A stretch of DNA of 64,000 nt from Erythrobasidium yunnanense. Lineage: Eukaryota; Basidiomycota; Cystobasidiomycetes; Erythrobasidiales; Erythrobasidiaceae. This document shows, one piece after another, positions 34,614 through 44,358 of the stretch. The notes below the pieces were generated by a model. That model saw only the letters and a program-made list of their open reading frames with translations, did not search any database and was not told the origin of the DNA. The stretch covers positions 372,001 through 436,000 of the forward strand of contig BCJC01000009.1 of assembly GCA_001600175.1 (NCBI GenBank). Reading direction: 5' to 3'. The translations under genes were made by a program, and so were the position numbers. The stretch's first letter is position 1; every line of letters begins with the position of its first letter.

Positions 34614-35528
34614 ATGGCACCCTCTTCTTACCTTATCATCCTCGCTGAAAGGCTGCCCAATCAATCCAGAGAGGCCTTTCTACAGGAGCTCACCGTAGTC
34701 CACGCTGGCGAAGTCGCAACTTTAGCAGCCGATATCGGCGTCATTCAGAACTACGTACAGCTCGTCGCTCCTCCACAATTTGAGACAGAAGCTTTCGCCC
34801 AGCAGTTGAAGCTCTCTGCTACCCATCATGAAGTCGAAAACTTCCCTATTCCTATCCATCTCCACAAGCCTGAGCTGGCATCCTGTGTCATGCTGCGGTA
34901 TATCGATGAAGCTACCATTTGCGCAGTCTTCAAACTCGATGCCTACCGCGAATCGGCAGCGAAGCACGTCTTTGCGGAACCTCGCATCGTCACCATGGGC
35001 ACGATTCTGGCTAGCTATGATTCTAGCGGCCGAGCAGGAAGCTCTTCTCTGTCGCTGTCAGATGGAAGGCAGGGCAACTTCAGCATAGTCATCTTCCTCG
35101 TCGGCCGGAAGAAGCGCACGAATAAAGAACAGACACATGCAGAGTTGTTAGACAGAGCAGAGAAGAGGGTCAAAGTAGCCATCTCAGATGCTGGACAGCA
35201 GAGCACTACCTACACTCTTTTCGAGATTCCCTGTGCTGCTGGCTCACCTTACGAAGGCACTCCCTTCTCCGCTGCAGATGGTAGTCTGGACGGGTATATG
35301 GAGCGATATTCCTTTCATTCTCAAGAACATGCCGTAGCTTTCTTCGATTCTCCATCGAGCAAGGACCTGCCTGTCAGCAAGGACATTCTAGATAGCTTAG
35401 AAGAGACATTCTGGTACGCTGGCGTGGAGAACGTGGTGGTAGACTATAGTAAACAGTCTACGGGATTGTGGCTCAAGTCGCAACTCGTCTCGACCGCTTT
35501 GGCTGTGAAGACATTCTTGGGCAAGTAG
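34614..35528 (+). CDS. Single-exon conserved-looking protein, possible tandem alpha/beta-barrel repeat
   Basis: 304 residues from ATG 34614 to TAG 35526-35528, uninterrupted, which is rare in this window. No signal peptide or membrane segment. Two halves look alike in layout. The N half begins SSYLIILAERLPNQSREAFLQEL with later VMLRYIDEATICAVFKLD. The C half begins NFSIVIFLVGRKKRTNKEQTHAELLDRAEK with later TTYTLFEIPC. Each is strand, charged helix, then strand, as in dimeric alpha/beta barrels (EthD/Dabb-like). I cannot confirm the family. No catalytic motif is recognised, so enzyme activity should not be assumed. Confidence 0.7.
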   Translation: MAPSSYLIILAERLPNQSREAFLQELTVVHAGEVATLAADIGVIQNYVQLVAPPQFETEAFAQQLKLSATHHEVENFPIPIHLHKPELASCVMLRYIDEATICAVFKLDAYRESAAKHVFAEPRIVTMGTILASYDSSGRAGSSSLSLSDGRQGNFSIVIFLVGRKKRTNKEQTHAELLDRAEKRVKVAISDAGQQSTTYTLFEIPCAAGSPYEGTPFSAADGSLDGYMERYSFHSQEHAVAFFDSPSSKDLPVSKDILDSLEETFWYAGVENVVVDYSKQSTGLWLKSQLVSTALAVKTFLGK

Positions 35529-35901
35529 CGTGTGGCATGGAGATCCCCGACGTTGCTGTTGTACAGCATGACTGTTCCGTATAATGCCATGTAACGCAAC
35601 CCAATCATTCAGAGTCCTACTATAATTGCGTCGGATATCTTGTACCTCGTTTCTTCAGGACCGATAGGATGGCGAAGAATGCTGACAAGCAAAAGACTGT
35701 ATGTTTTACGATAGTATACGCTATGTAGTACCACATGCGACCACTTCTGGCCCTCCCTGAGCGATTCTTCAAGCATTTTCGAGAGCCTTCGAGGAGGTTC
35801 TCAAGGATGCGCGACGCTTCTTCAGCAGCGACAAGGGCTGACTACTTGATGGGCTGAAATGCTGACTACCTCTCTTCTTCTCAACACAATTACTTCACAA
35901 G
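35529..35901. other. Intergenic region upstream of the BAG gene
   Basis: 373 bases with no supported gene. Contains the expected promoter of the IQ-BAG gene. Confidence 0.45.
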
Positions 35902-36844
35902 ATGTTTGCAATCCCATCCTCCCACTTCCAGACATACTCGCCCTATGCCTCATCATCCTACGGCCCATCCCTCTACTATCCTCAGCAACGCGCTCCTCGT
36001 AAATACCGTCCATACACCTTCGTAGATGAAGAAGAAGACGACGACGAGTATCAAGCGCATCTATACCATAAACAGCTCGAAGAGAGGAAGCGCCAAGCTG
36101 CAATAGCGAGAGCGAAACAGCAGAGAGCCCAGCAGGAAGAACAAGCGTATATACAGGCTATACAGAGACAACAAGCTATATTGAGACAGCAGCAAGAGAT
36201 GGAAAGGGCATACTACGAGCAACTGCGAGCGAGGGAGGCCGCTTTGCGTGCTCAGTCCATCGAAGAGGACGAACCAGAAGAGGAGATTACAAAGGAAGAA
36301 GAGATAGCTCAGGGCACCTCTCGTCCTTCCGCCCAAGTAGAAGAGCAGACTACACCCTCTTCACGCCTGTCGTACGATCAGGCTGTCGAGGTCGTCCAAA
36401 GACATGCCAGAGCGCAGCTCAATATCCGCAAGCGCATGAAAGCACTCTCCGCCATTCGTGACCGTCTCGTCAGCGCCCGAGAAGGTTTCCAGTTGTCTTC
36501 ATCGTGAGTCCAACTTTCTCATCTGCCCTAGTCAAACGCCAATCCTGACTTTGTCTTGTGACTCCAGTCTCCAGTTCGACGTCTCCAAATCTACATCATC
36601 TCATCCAGTACTCTCATACGACGCTATGAACCGTCCATTCAGAGCATATGAAGAGACGCTCCTTCGTTTCTTACTAGATGTTGACGAAGTAGGGTCAGCA
36701 GGCTCTGAGAGGGTAAAGAAAGAGAGGAAAGCACTAGTTGCAGAGATTGAAGAGGAGATCGGAAGGTTGGATGGACTGAAGGTCGAGGAGTGGAAGAAGC
36801 AGAACGATGCGCAAGAAGAGGAAAAGACAGCAGAGGAACAGTGA
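35902..36844 (+). CDS. IQ-motif plus BAG-domain co-chaperone
   Basis: ATG 35902 begins a Tyr/Ser/Pro-rich N-terminus (SPYASSSYGPSLYYP). A highly charged Gln/Glu/Arg coiled coil covers about residues 45-120 (YHKQLEERKRQAAIARAKQQ). An IQ-like helix AVEVVQRHARAQLNIRKRMKAL then runs straight into the BAG fold: SAIRDRLVSAREGFQ, VLSYDAMNRPFRAYEETLLRFLLDVDEV and RKALVAEIEEEIGRLD. The 64-base intron 36504-36567 lies inside the BAG domain. Total 292 residues, ending acidic at TGA 36842-36844. BAG domains bind the Hsp70 ATPase domain and promote nucleotide exchange; IQ helices bind calmodulin. The IQ-BAG pairing is known from plant BAG5-7. Calmodulin binding here is inference. Confidence 0.82.
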
Positions 36845-37204
36845 AAAGGGAGTGGACTTGTATGGTATATAGCATATAGCAATACTGCTAACTGATTGTA
36901 GAGCAATCCCAAATACTGTGCACCAATTTGAGGATCTCTTCTTTCCTGTCTTGCCTTTACTCTCATCGACAGTCTGCCAATTCCTCCTTCACCGCGACCG
37001 AAGCAACTGCTCCTATACCGTCACCACCCTCTATCTTCATCTCTGACTTCGAACACGAACTTCCCGGTCTTCACGCGACCGAGCACTGATCATCCAGAGA
37101 CCTTGTAGAAAGGTACGCACATGTGAGGGCGCTCAGAACATATACAGCAGTTAGCAACAGCAAGAGAGACTAGTCTGACGCAGGCAACAGAACAAGCGCT
37201 CAAG
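36845..37204. other. Intergenic region
   Basis: 360 bases between two plus-strand genes. No feature supported; presumed promoter of the deacetylase gene. Confidence 0.45.
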
Positions 37205-38062
37205 ATGGCTCTCAAATGGCCGAATGGGCACAAAGCGTGCATCTGCGTGACGTTCGATAATATGGGAGAAGCAGCCGACCTCCATCGTGGGCTCTGGCCT
37301 GAAGATCAAGCTGTCGGGCGCCATTACTCCGTTTACCAGTCTCTCCCTCAGATGATGGGTCTCATGGAACGCCTGGACCTGCCTCTTACATACTTTATCG
37401 AGGGCTGGAACAACACGACTTACCCAGAGACCATCAAGGATTTGCATGCTCGTGATGTAGAGATTGGCTTTCATGCATATCAACACGAAGTCTGGTCTAC
37501 GCTGGATGAAGCTACCGAGCGGCACAATCTGGAAACAAGCGTCGCAGATGCCAAAAGTATCGGGATAGCATACAAAGGTTTCCGACCTCCCGGAGGGATG
37601 ATTACTCGTCGTACGCTTGATCTCATGAAGCAGAACGACATCTTCTACCTGTCACCTGCCGCAGAGACAGCTGCGGTAGTGGAAGGAATCGCAATCCTAC
37701 CGTTCCGCTGGAGAGTCATCGATGCATACTTCTATCTGCCCTCAACAGCGCCTCTCCGCCAGCAACGGGGCGACGATTCGGCCATCCTGAGTGCAGCCGT
37801 CTTTGAGGAACGAACAATCAAAGCTATCGATGACACCTTGAAGAATGGAGGGTTCCTCTCTCTCCTCTTCCATCCATTTCTTACAAACACTCCAGACCGC
37901 TTTCAGGCTATGCAGAATATACTGGAACATCTTGTGTCTCTGCGCGAACGCAAAGATGTTTGGGTATGCAAGATGCACCAGGCTGGGGAATGGATCTCGC
38001 AGAATAAGGAGACTTTCCCAGAGTGTCCTCAATGGGATACAGCAAAGTGGAAGAAGAAGTGA
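37205..38062 (+). CDS. Polysaccharide-deacetylase-fold (NodB) protein, cytosolic
   Basis: Single-exon NodB-homology protein, 285 residues from ATG 37205 to TGA 38060-38062. Motif 1 reads VTFDNMGEA, where the usual second Asp of TFDD is Asn. Motif 2 is GFHAYQHEVWSTL, with the HxxxH metal pair. Motif 3 is KGFRPPGGM, and a late SLLFHPFLT supplies the catalytic-side His. There is no signal peptide, so it is unlikely to act on cell-wall chitin from outside. Intracellular relatives include PuuE-like allantoinases and formamide-hydrolysing members. The substrate is unknown. Confidence 0.85.
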   Translation: MALKWPNGHKACICVTFDNMGEAADLHRGLWPEDQAVGRHYSVYQSLPQMMGLMERLDLPLTYFIEGWNNTTYPETIKDLHARDVEIGFHAYQHEVWSTLDEATERHNLETSVADAKSIGIAYKGFRPPGGMITRRTLDLMKQNDIFYLSPAAETAAVVEGIAILPFRWRVIDAYFYLPSTAPLRQQRGDDSAILSAAVFEERTIKAIDDTLKNGGFLSLLFHPFLTNTPDRFQAMQNILEHLVSLRERKDVWVCKMHQAGEWISQNKETFPECPQWDTAKWKKK

Positions 38063-38537
38063 GACAGTCTGGGAGAGCCGTCCCCAGCGGACTACGGAGA
38101 TGCGGTAGCAACAGATGCCTGCTTGGTTAGGATAGCAGGAAGCAATCCAAAGCTCTAGTCATGCCCTTAGGCTTGCAGACCCAACATCAGCATGCATAGC
38201 ATGGGAATAAGGTATTGCAGTTACGTGCGGATGTCGTGCATTTTCGCCAGACTCTACCTTGTTCAGCAAGGGTGGTGAAAGATATTTGTCCGACAAACTG
38301 CAAAGACAGCATTGAGGCTATTGGAGCAGTAGCAACAATCATGTAAAACAGCTTTCCGAGATGTAGGTAGGCACGATATTGCGGTGGCCTCGAAAAAGTG
38401 TTATCCGGATGTCGCGTCATTCATTTCTCCGGAAGCGTGACTGGTACTGCAACAAAAACATCACCAAAGATGAAAGAGAAGTCATCGCCTGACGCTTCTT
38501 CTCGACAAGAATCATATTCCAGAAGAGCCACGCTACA
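38063..38537. other. Intergenic region upstream of the dioxygenase
   Basis: 475 bases without a supported gene; presumed deacetylase 3' end and dioxygenase promoter. Confidence 0.45.
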
Positions 38538-39885
38538 ATGGTCACCCGCTCTGCCGAACATCCGCAAGATACTTTTGGACAGAAGAAGCAGAGCAGATCT
38601 GTCCGGGATGCGTTAGAGCGTAAGTAAAGACGACCAGGTCGATACGGGTGCTGACTAAACTGAAAGCTGAATGATAATTGCCTTTCTTCAGGCGGAGCTC
38701 CCAGTGTAGACCTGTCCCAGCTGAAAGACTTCTCGACCAGTAGATCCAGTCTCATTCCTTTCGATGGGTCCCAGTAACTGACAAGTTGCTGCGCGTACAG
38801 CCGATGCTAGCAGCATTACCGAATCTGTTATCGCGGTCAACTCCTTCTGCCAAACTCCTAGGCTCAAGTTTATCTGTGAACACCTTGTGCGACATCTGCA
38901 TGCTTTCGCAAGAGACATAAGTCTTACTACCGAAGAATGGATGGCGGCTATCGAGTTCCTGACTGCTATAGGCAAGATCAGCACGCCGACGCGACAAGAG
39001 TTCATACTACTGTCAGATATTCTCGGACTGTCCGCCCTGGTAGACTCGATGAATCATCCAGTCAAAGAAGGATCAAGTGCAACCGAATCGTCGGTGTTGG
39101 GACCTTTTCATGTGGAAGATTCGCCGGAAATCCCTATGGGTGATAGCATAGCGTCGGAAGGCAAAGGAGAGTATATGTATATCTCGGGGAGAGTCTTGGA
39201 TACGCGTGGGCAGCCAATCTCGAACTGTTTAATCGACACTTGGGAAGGTGACACCGAGGGCTTCTATGATACTGTGAGCAGCGACACTTCCACCACGACA
39301 GGTCCCTATCAGGCTGACCATTCGAACTGATCAGCAATATGAAGGCGGAGACCTGGACTGTAGAGGCCGTCTCCGTACCGATGCGTCTGGCAACTACTTT
39401 TATCGCCTGATTCGCCCTTCAAACTATCCCGTTCCAAATGATGTAAGCTGAATCGTGGTCATACACCTGCTCGGCTTATGCTTATACTTGGACCTCGTTT
39501 GTAGGGCCCCGTTGGAGATTTATGCAGGAATCTCAACAGACACGTCTTCCGCCCCGCTCATCTCCACATGATGATCGAGGCAGAAGGCTTCGCGAAGCTC
39601 GTTACTGCGCTGTACATGGCAGGCGATGAATATCTATCGTCTGACGCCGTCTTTGGAGCCAAGAAGTCCCTAACATGCGAAGTAAAAGCGAATTACGATG
39701 ACGATGAAGCAAGAGAGAAAGGTTTCCCGAGAGGTCCTTTCTGGTATACGGAATACGACTTTGTCCTTCAGACAAACGAGGAGGCCGAGAGTGAGAGAAG
39801 AACGAGCTTGCCGAATTACTACAAGTTCGTCGATAAGCCATCAGAACAACAGGCAGAGTCATCCGTCAAGGTGAACTCGACTTGA
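38538..39885 (+). CDS. Intradiol ring-cleavage dioxygenase (catechol/hydroxyquinol 1,2-dioxygenase type)
   Basis: Non-haem Fe(III) enzyme that opens catechol-like rings between the hydroxyls. ATG 38538 starts MVTRSAEHPQDTF. Introns near 38620-38692, 38769-38815, 39308-39340 and 39442-39506 join the blocks in order. The second gives PFDGS/ITESVIAVNSFC, where the acceptor is the TAG at 38813-38815. The N-terminal helical domain (LVRHLHAFARDISLTTEEWM) marks the catechol/hydroxyquinol subgroup. The catalytic barrel has SVLGPFHVEDSPEIPMG, GRVLDTRGQPISNCLIDTWE, GNYFYRLIRPSNYPVPNDGPVG and RPAHLHMMIEAEGF. The Tyr and His residues there are in the positions of the two Tyr and two His iron ligands. No signal peptide, so intracellular. 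Exact substrate is not decidable by eye. Confidence 0.9.
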
Positions 39886-40389
39886 AGTGGATAGGCTTTG
39901 ACCGTCTTGAGCGAGTGCAATAAAGCATAAAACCCGAGTTCTGGCTTTCTCGCTTGCCAAATTGCCAATGCATGCTCTCTTCCCAAGACTAGACAATCAG
40001 CATCCAGCTATACACTTGATATCATGCAGTGCGACTCTATCTCACGTATAATCTCTGCCAGCCCACGCAACGCTACTGGTTCTGTCCCTTGAGCACTCAG
40101 CGAAGTAGTCACACGAATCGATTTTAATCTCGCCAGATGGCTGAGGGAAGTGCCAAGCAGCCAAAGCTATGATATAATGCGTTCTACTGCTAGACACCTC
40201 GATGCTCAAAGCTGCAAGGACATCGGTCACCGTGCGGCGTGTCCTCCATGACGCTGGCCGCTGTAAATCCTTAACGATCCCTGAGCTTACAAATCAGCGA
40301 GAATGTAGCTACATAATCTTCTTGGATGCTGGGTACCTCTCTTCCTCTCCAATACCAACCAATCCTTCCCTCCCATATCTTCATCAAAC
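39886..40389. other. Intergenic region upstream of the aldo-keto reductase
   Basis: 504 bases. No coding or RNA feature supported. A pyrimidine-rich stretch at about 40331-40385 precedes the reductase ATG. Confidence 0.45.
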
Positions 40390-41514
40390 ATGGCAGCCGC
40401 AAGTCAGAACGTATTGCAAGCCGGCCTAGCAGCTGGTATGTCTACAGCTAGTGGTTTCCACAGCGACACGCCCAAGCACGTCGCGAGCGACTACGACGGC
40501 CTCCAGCACGTCATCTCTGGAACGCCCGACATCTCCAAGCCATACATTCTACGCGGCAAGACCTCCAACATCGAGATACCTGCTATCTCAGCTGGATGCT
40601 GGAGCTATGGCGACTCTGCTACCTTCCACTGGGATGATTCCCAACTCCCTGGTTTGCAAGAAGCTTTCAAGCTAGCTGTCACGTCTGGATGGACGTTCTA
40701 TGATACGGCACAAGCCTATGGCTCAGGACGATCTGAAGAGATGCTAGGAGACTTGATTAGGAACCATAGCGGCGGTGTACCGCGGGAGAAGCTTCAGATC
40801 CAGACGAAGTGGCTTCCTGTCATTACAGACCCCAAGAACCTGCTTCATCCAGTTGAAGCTCCCGTTATCCAGCTCAAGAAATCCCTTGAACGCTTAGGCC
40901 TACCTTACGTCGACTGCTACCTCGTCCATGGCCACATCCACATCGGATCAATCAAGCAGGTCGCGCAAGGTCTCGCGGAGTGCGTCGACCAAGGCTTGAC
41001 CAAGACCGTAGGAGTCGCAAATTACAGCGTGGAGGACATGCTCTTGATGCAGGAAGAGCTAGCGAAGTTCGGCGTTCCCCTAGCTACGAACCAATGCGAG
41101 TATTCGATTTTGAGGAGATTGCCAGAGACGGAAGGCATGCTTGAAGCATGCAGGAAGAACAACATCATCTTCCAATCCTACTCTTCGCTAGGCCAAGGCC
41201 GCCTGTCAGGCAAATACACCAAGGAGAACCCCGCACCCAAAGAATACAGATTCTCTTCCTACCCGCAAGAACATATCGATCCCATCATCAATGCTATGGA
41301 TGATCTTAGCAAGAAATACAACAAACCCATCTCGGCTATTGCGCTCAATTGGAATATCCTCAAGAGCGCAGTGCCGGTTGTGGGATTCAGAAAGGTGTCG
41401 CAGGTAGAAGAGAACTTGCAGGCATTCGGATGGAGACTTGAGGATGCGGACATTAAGATGCTGGATTCGATGGGCTACGAAGGTCAGACTACACGGCTAT
41501 GGCAGCAGGGTTAA
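40390..41514 (+). CDS. Aldo-keto reductase
   Basis: NADPH-dependent oxidoreductase, one exon, 374 residues. After a 50-residue lead the (beta/alpha)8 barrel starts at IEIPAISAGCWSYGD. Catalytic tetrad positions are visible: Asp and Tyr in TFYDTAQAYGSGRSE, Lys in QIQTKWLP and His in CYLVHGHIH. The cofactor-binding end includes TKTVGVANYSVEDM, FQSYSSLGQGRLSGKY and VPVVGFRKVSQVEENL. There is no targeting signal that I can see. It follows the intradiol dioxygenase on the same strand, 504 bases away, which is suggestive of aromatic metabolism but not evidence for it. Confidence 0.92.
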   Translation: MAAASQNVLQAGLAAGMSTASGFHSDTPKHVASDYDGLQHVISGTPDISKPYILRGKTSNIEIPAISAGCWSYGDSATFHWDDSQLPGLQEAFKLAVTSGWTFYDTAQAYGSGRSEEMLGDLIRNHSGGVPREKLQIQTKWLPVITDPKNLLHPVEAPVIQLKKSLERLGLPYVDCYLVHGHIHIGSIKQVAQGLAECVDQGLTKTVGVANYSVEDMLLMQEELAKFGVPLATNQCEYSILRRLPETEGMLEACRKNNIIFQSYSSLGQGRLSGKYTKENPAPKEYRFSSYPQEHIDPIINAMDDLSKKYNKPISAIALNWNILKSAVPVVGFRKVSQVEENLQAFGWRLEDADIKMLDSMGYEGQTTRLWQQG

Positions 41515-41702
41515 AGAAACGAAAGCCTGAACACGATTTGACGAGCTAGTAATACCAAGATTCATCTTGTAGCTTTAGAGAGCAAGTAACGATGATAGAG
41601 CAGTAGCGGTAACCAAATTACAAGCAGAAGGACCAGCCTTTGCACAGAAACAGACTCCGACGCTCCACCTTGTTTATTCTCAGCTGACATGAAGCGGCGG
41701 TA

Positions 41703-42399
41703 CTATTTGCCTCCTGCACCGTACTTTCGCTCGATCCCTGCTGCTTTATGGACGCGCTTGACCATCTTCGCGTTCGAGTGCGAGCTATTGCCCATCTTTA
41801 CAGATCGACGACGGTGAGAGCCCTGATGAAATACGTCAGGTCGGCTCAGGCCAGAGTTAAGCCAGACGAGGAGCTTACATTGTCTACGTTGACGACGATG
41901 CCAGGCGGTTTGTTCAGAGCTCGCTTTTCGGCTACTGGCTTATCTTCTCCTTCAACAGCTGCCTCGGACTCTAGGACCGGCTCTGCACTACCTTCCGTAT
42001 TCTCGGAAATTGCGACAGGCTCTTCCTTTTTCTCTGGCGCTTCCTGAGCGACTTCTGCGGATGCTTTTTGAGCAACCTCCGGGGCGCTTTCCTCCTGCAC
42101 TGGCACAACGGCAGCTTCAGATGCTGGACTCGCCTCTTCCGTCGTGTTTGCTGTTACTGTTACTGTGTTCGGAGCTGCTAGTTCCTGGGGAATTGTATTG
42201 ACAGGTATAGCGTGCTTGATGTTGGAAGTGATGGGTGCCAGGATCATGTCCATGAGATTTGGCCTATATGATTCAGTGTGAGTCATGTATGTAGTGTGTA
42301 TACGGTAGCAGTAGTCGCTTACTCATTGCTCGAGGAAGAAGCTTGTTGGGCTTGCACGACGGCCGCTAGGGCAAGCAGGAAGGGCAGAGTGATGTGCAT
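41703..42399 (-). CDS. Small secreted acidic protein with basic, dibasic-rich C-terminus
   Basis: No family recognised. ATG 42397-42399 begins a signal peptide (MHITLPFLLALAAVVQAQQ). One intron (about 42259-42323) leads to PNLMDMILAPITSNIKHAIPV, then a Glu/Ala/Val-rich acidic stretch of roughly 70 residues. The sequence EKRALNKPPGIVVNVDN comes next. A second intron (near 41831-41880) joins it in phase 0 to GSHRRRSVKMGNSSHSNAK, then MVKRVHKAAGIERKYGAGGK-stop (TAG 41703-41705). KR pairs and RRR suit Kex2 cleavage in the secretory pathway, which could release short basic peptides. About 180 residues. Function unknown; peptide processing is inference. Confidence 0.68.
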
Positions 42400-42971
42400 C
42401 GCGATTGCACTTTGTAGGTATGTGATATGAAAGAATGTGGGAAGGATGTGCTGTCTTCTAGCTAAGTCTCTGGCAGTTCAGTCGACTCGTCTAATGGCGG
42501 TTAGGTTGGAGTCGTTCAAGAGCAGCTACTTCAGAGCAGAGAGCTTGGATAATTTCTCGTCAAGGCACCAAAGCAAGGTACTACCATTCGCAACGTCTTG
42601 CTTTTGCTTGCTACTCGAGCTTCGCCGGAAAAGGCAGGATCTCGATGCATCCTCGCAAAGTCAGAGGAGTTGAGCGAGTATGGAAGGTGAAAGTGTTGGA
42701 TCATTCATTGCGAAGTCAATAAGGCAGATAACGTAGCACTTTGATGTTTAGTGACGCGGTACGCGAGTTGAGCAAAGAGCGAGCAGGATTGGCGCTTACT
42801 TGTAAGACGACATGTTCGTTGATGTCAACGAGTCTCGTTATCCTATCCTTGCAGAGTCTGCACTGTACCTCTGCTTGAATATCGACCATCTATCTACTCT
42901 CTGCCCAACCATACTGTACCTAATGGTCCTGATCTGACCCTCTCTTCATCCGCTAATCTCAAAGAATCGCA
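42400..42971. other. Divergent intergenic region
   Basis: 572 bases between the secreted-protein start and the first GNAT. No convincing gene; a 78-codon plus-strand frame lacks family resemblance. Presumed promoters for both. Confidence 0.45.
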
Positions 42972-43526
42972 ATGCCACCCTTCACGATCTCATCTGCTCG
43001 TACTCCAGACGATCTAGACGACATAAAACGGCTCTTATCAGACTACGCGAGCTGGCTCAACCTAGATCTGACTTTCCAAAACTGGGCAGAAGAACTAGCA
43101 TCTCTACCTGGAAAGTACGCACAACCAGAGGGAGACATTCTTCTTGCACGCTATACACAGACAGGAGAAGCTTTTGGATGCGTAGCTGTGCGCAAAATCA
43201 CCTTAGACGCGTTGGACGAGTCAGGCAATGAAGATGATTTGAAGAAGTACTGCGAAATGAAGAGACTGTGGGTAGCAGATACTGCCAGAGGCACAGGTGC
43301 AGGAGCAGCTCTGGCGACAGCTATCGTGCAACGAGCTAAAGAGATGGGATATGATTATATGGTACTAGACACGCTCAAAGGAAGAATGGGGAGCGCAGTA
43401 AAGCTATACAAGAAGTTAGGGTTCGTGCCGAGGGAGAAGTACTACGAAAACCCGCATGAAGACGTCACGTATCTCCAGCTGGATCTGAAGAATCCTCTTA
43501 CTGCACACAGGTCGGGGCCGCCCTAG
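42972..43526 (+). CDS. GNAT-family N-acetyltransferase, copy A
   Basis: 184 residues, one exon, ATG 42972 to TAG 43524-43526. Acetyl-CoA-binding motif A is CEMKRLWVADTARGTGAGAALATAIVQRAKEMG, with the RGTGxGxxL pyrophosphate loop. The B-motif region is VKLYKKLGFVPREKYYENP. The N-terminal half carries FQNWAEELASLPGKYAQPEG, shared almost exactly with the next gene. Relatives are bacterial-like GNATs of unknown small-molecule substrate. It is a tandem paralogue of the following gene; identity between the two looks above half by eye. Confidence 0.9.
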   Translation: MPPFTISSARTPDDLDDIKRLLSDYASWLNLDLTFQNWAEELASLPGKYAQPEGDILLARYTQTGEAFGCVAVRKITLDALDESGNEDDLKKYCEMKRLWVADTARGTGAGAALATAIVQRAKEMGYDYMVLDTLKGRMGSAVKLYKKLGFVPREKYYENPHEDVTYLQLDLKNPLTAHRSGPP

Positions 43527-43791
43527 ATATCGCCCCACATCAAGATATCTACCTAGATCTTGAGAGATGATACAGGAAGCTCCCTCCCTCGCTACTGCTT
43601 TCGCTTTCGGATTGTGCGATCAAAGAGCAAGGATATCCCATGAGGACCTCCAGACCAAACGATACCGGCAAAAACCCGACCCAAACACTCCTTCTTTATC
43701 GAGTCAGATCCCACAACACGTCTTTCGAGGTGTTTTGCGAACTTTCGCCCGGCCTCACCTTTCCTGCTTCCCTACCGTAACTCGAGATTCG

Positions 43792-44358
43792 ATGCCAGCC
43801 TTTGTCATTTCCTCTGCCCGTTTCCCAGACGATCTAGCCGACGTTCAACGACTCTTGACAGAGTACGGAACCTGGCTCGGTATCGATCAGACGTTCCAGA
43901 ACTGGCATCGCGAGTTCGCTTCACTGCCTGGAAAGTACGCGCAACCAGAAGGCGGTATCGTGCTTGCACGTTCCAGCGACACAGGAGGGGCTATTGGATG
44001 CGTCTTTCTTCGTAAGATCGACGTGGACTCAGACGATGCTTCGGGCGAGGCAGGCAGAAAATATTGTGAAATGAAGCGATTATGGGTCGCAGATGAGGCT
44101 AGAGGTACAGGAGTAGGAGCAGCTCTCGTCACAGCTGTAGTAAGGCGCGCAAGCGAGATGGGATACGACTATATGGTCTTGGATAGCTCAAAGACTAGAA
44201 TGAAAAGTGCAGTCAGACTCTACGAGAGGTTAGGCTTCATGCCTAGGGATCAGTATTGCGAGCATCCCTTCTTTGAGGGCGTCGTCTACTTCCAGAAGGA
44301 CCTGAAAGACAAGAATCTCCTGCCACCCACGCTTCACGGCCAAGCGCCACAGTGGTGA
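43792..44358 (+). CDS. GNAT-family N-acetyltransferase, copy B (tandem paralogue)
   Basis: 188 residues from ATG 43792 (MPAFVISSARFPDDL) to TGA 44356-44358. It matches copy A block for block: FQNWHREFASLPGKYAQPEG, CEMKRLWVADEARGTGVGAALVTAVV and RLYERLGFMPRDQY. The frame is open upstream to an in-frame ATG at 43567, but that extension has no counterpart in copy A. I therefore place the start at 43792, where the two proteins align from residue 1. The C-terminus differs (PTLHGQAPQW). A local gene duplication is clear; substrates are unknown. Confidence 0.88.
   Translation: MPAFVISSARFPDDLADVQRLLTEYGTWLGIDQTFQNWHREFASLPGKYAQPEGGIVLARSSDTGGAIGCVFLRKIDVDSDDASGEAGRKYCEMKRLWVADEARGTGVGAALVTAVVRRASEMGYDYMVLDSSKTRMKSAVRLYERLGFMPRDQYCEHPFFEGVVYFQKDLKDKNLLPPTLHGQAPQW

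Noticed and set aside
43567-43791. In-frame extension upstream of the second GNAT
   Set aside because: The paralogue aligns from residue 1 at 43792 and the extension has no counterpart or targeting character.
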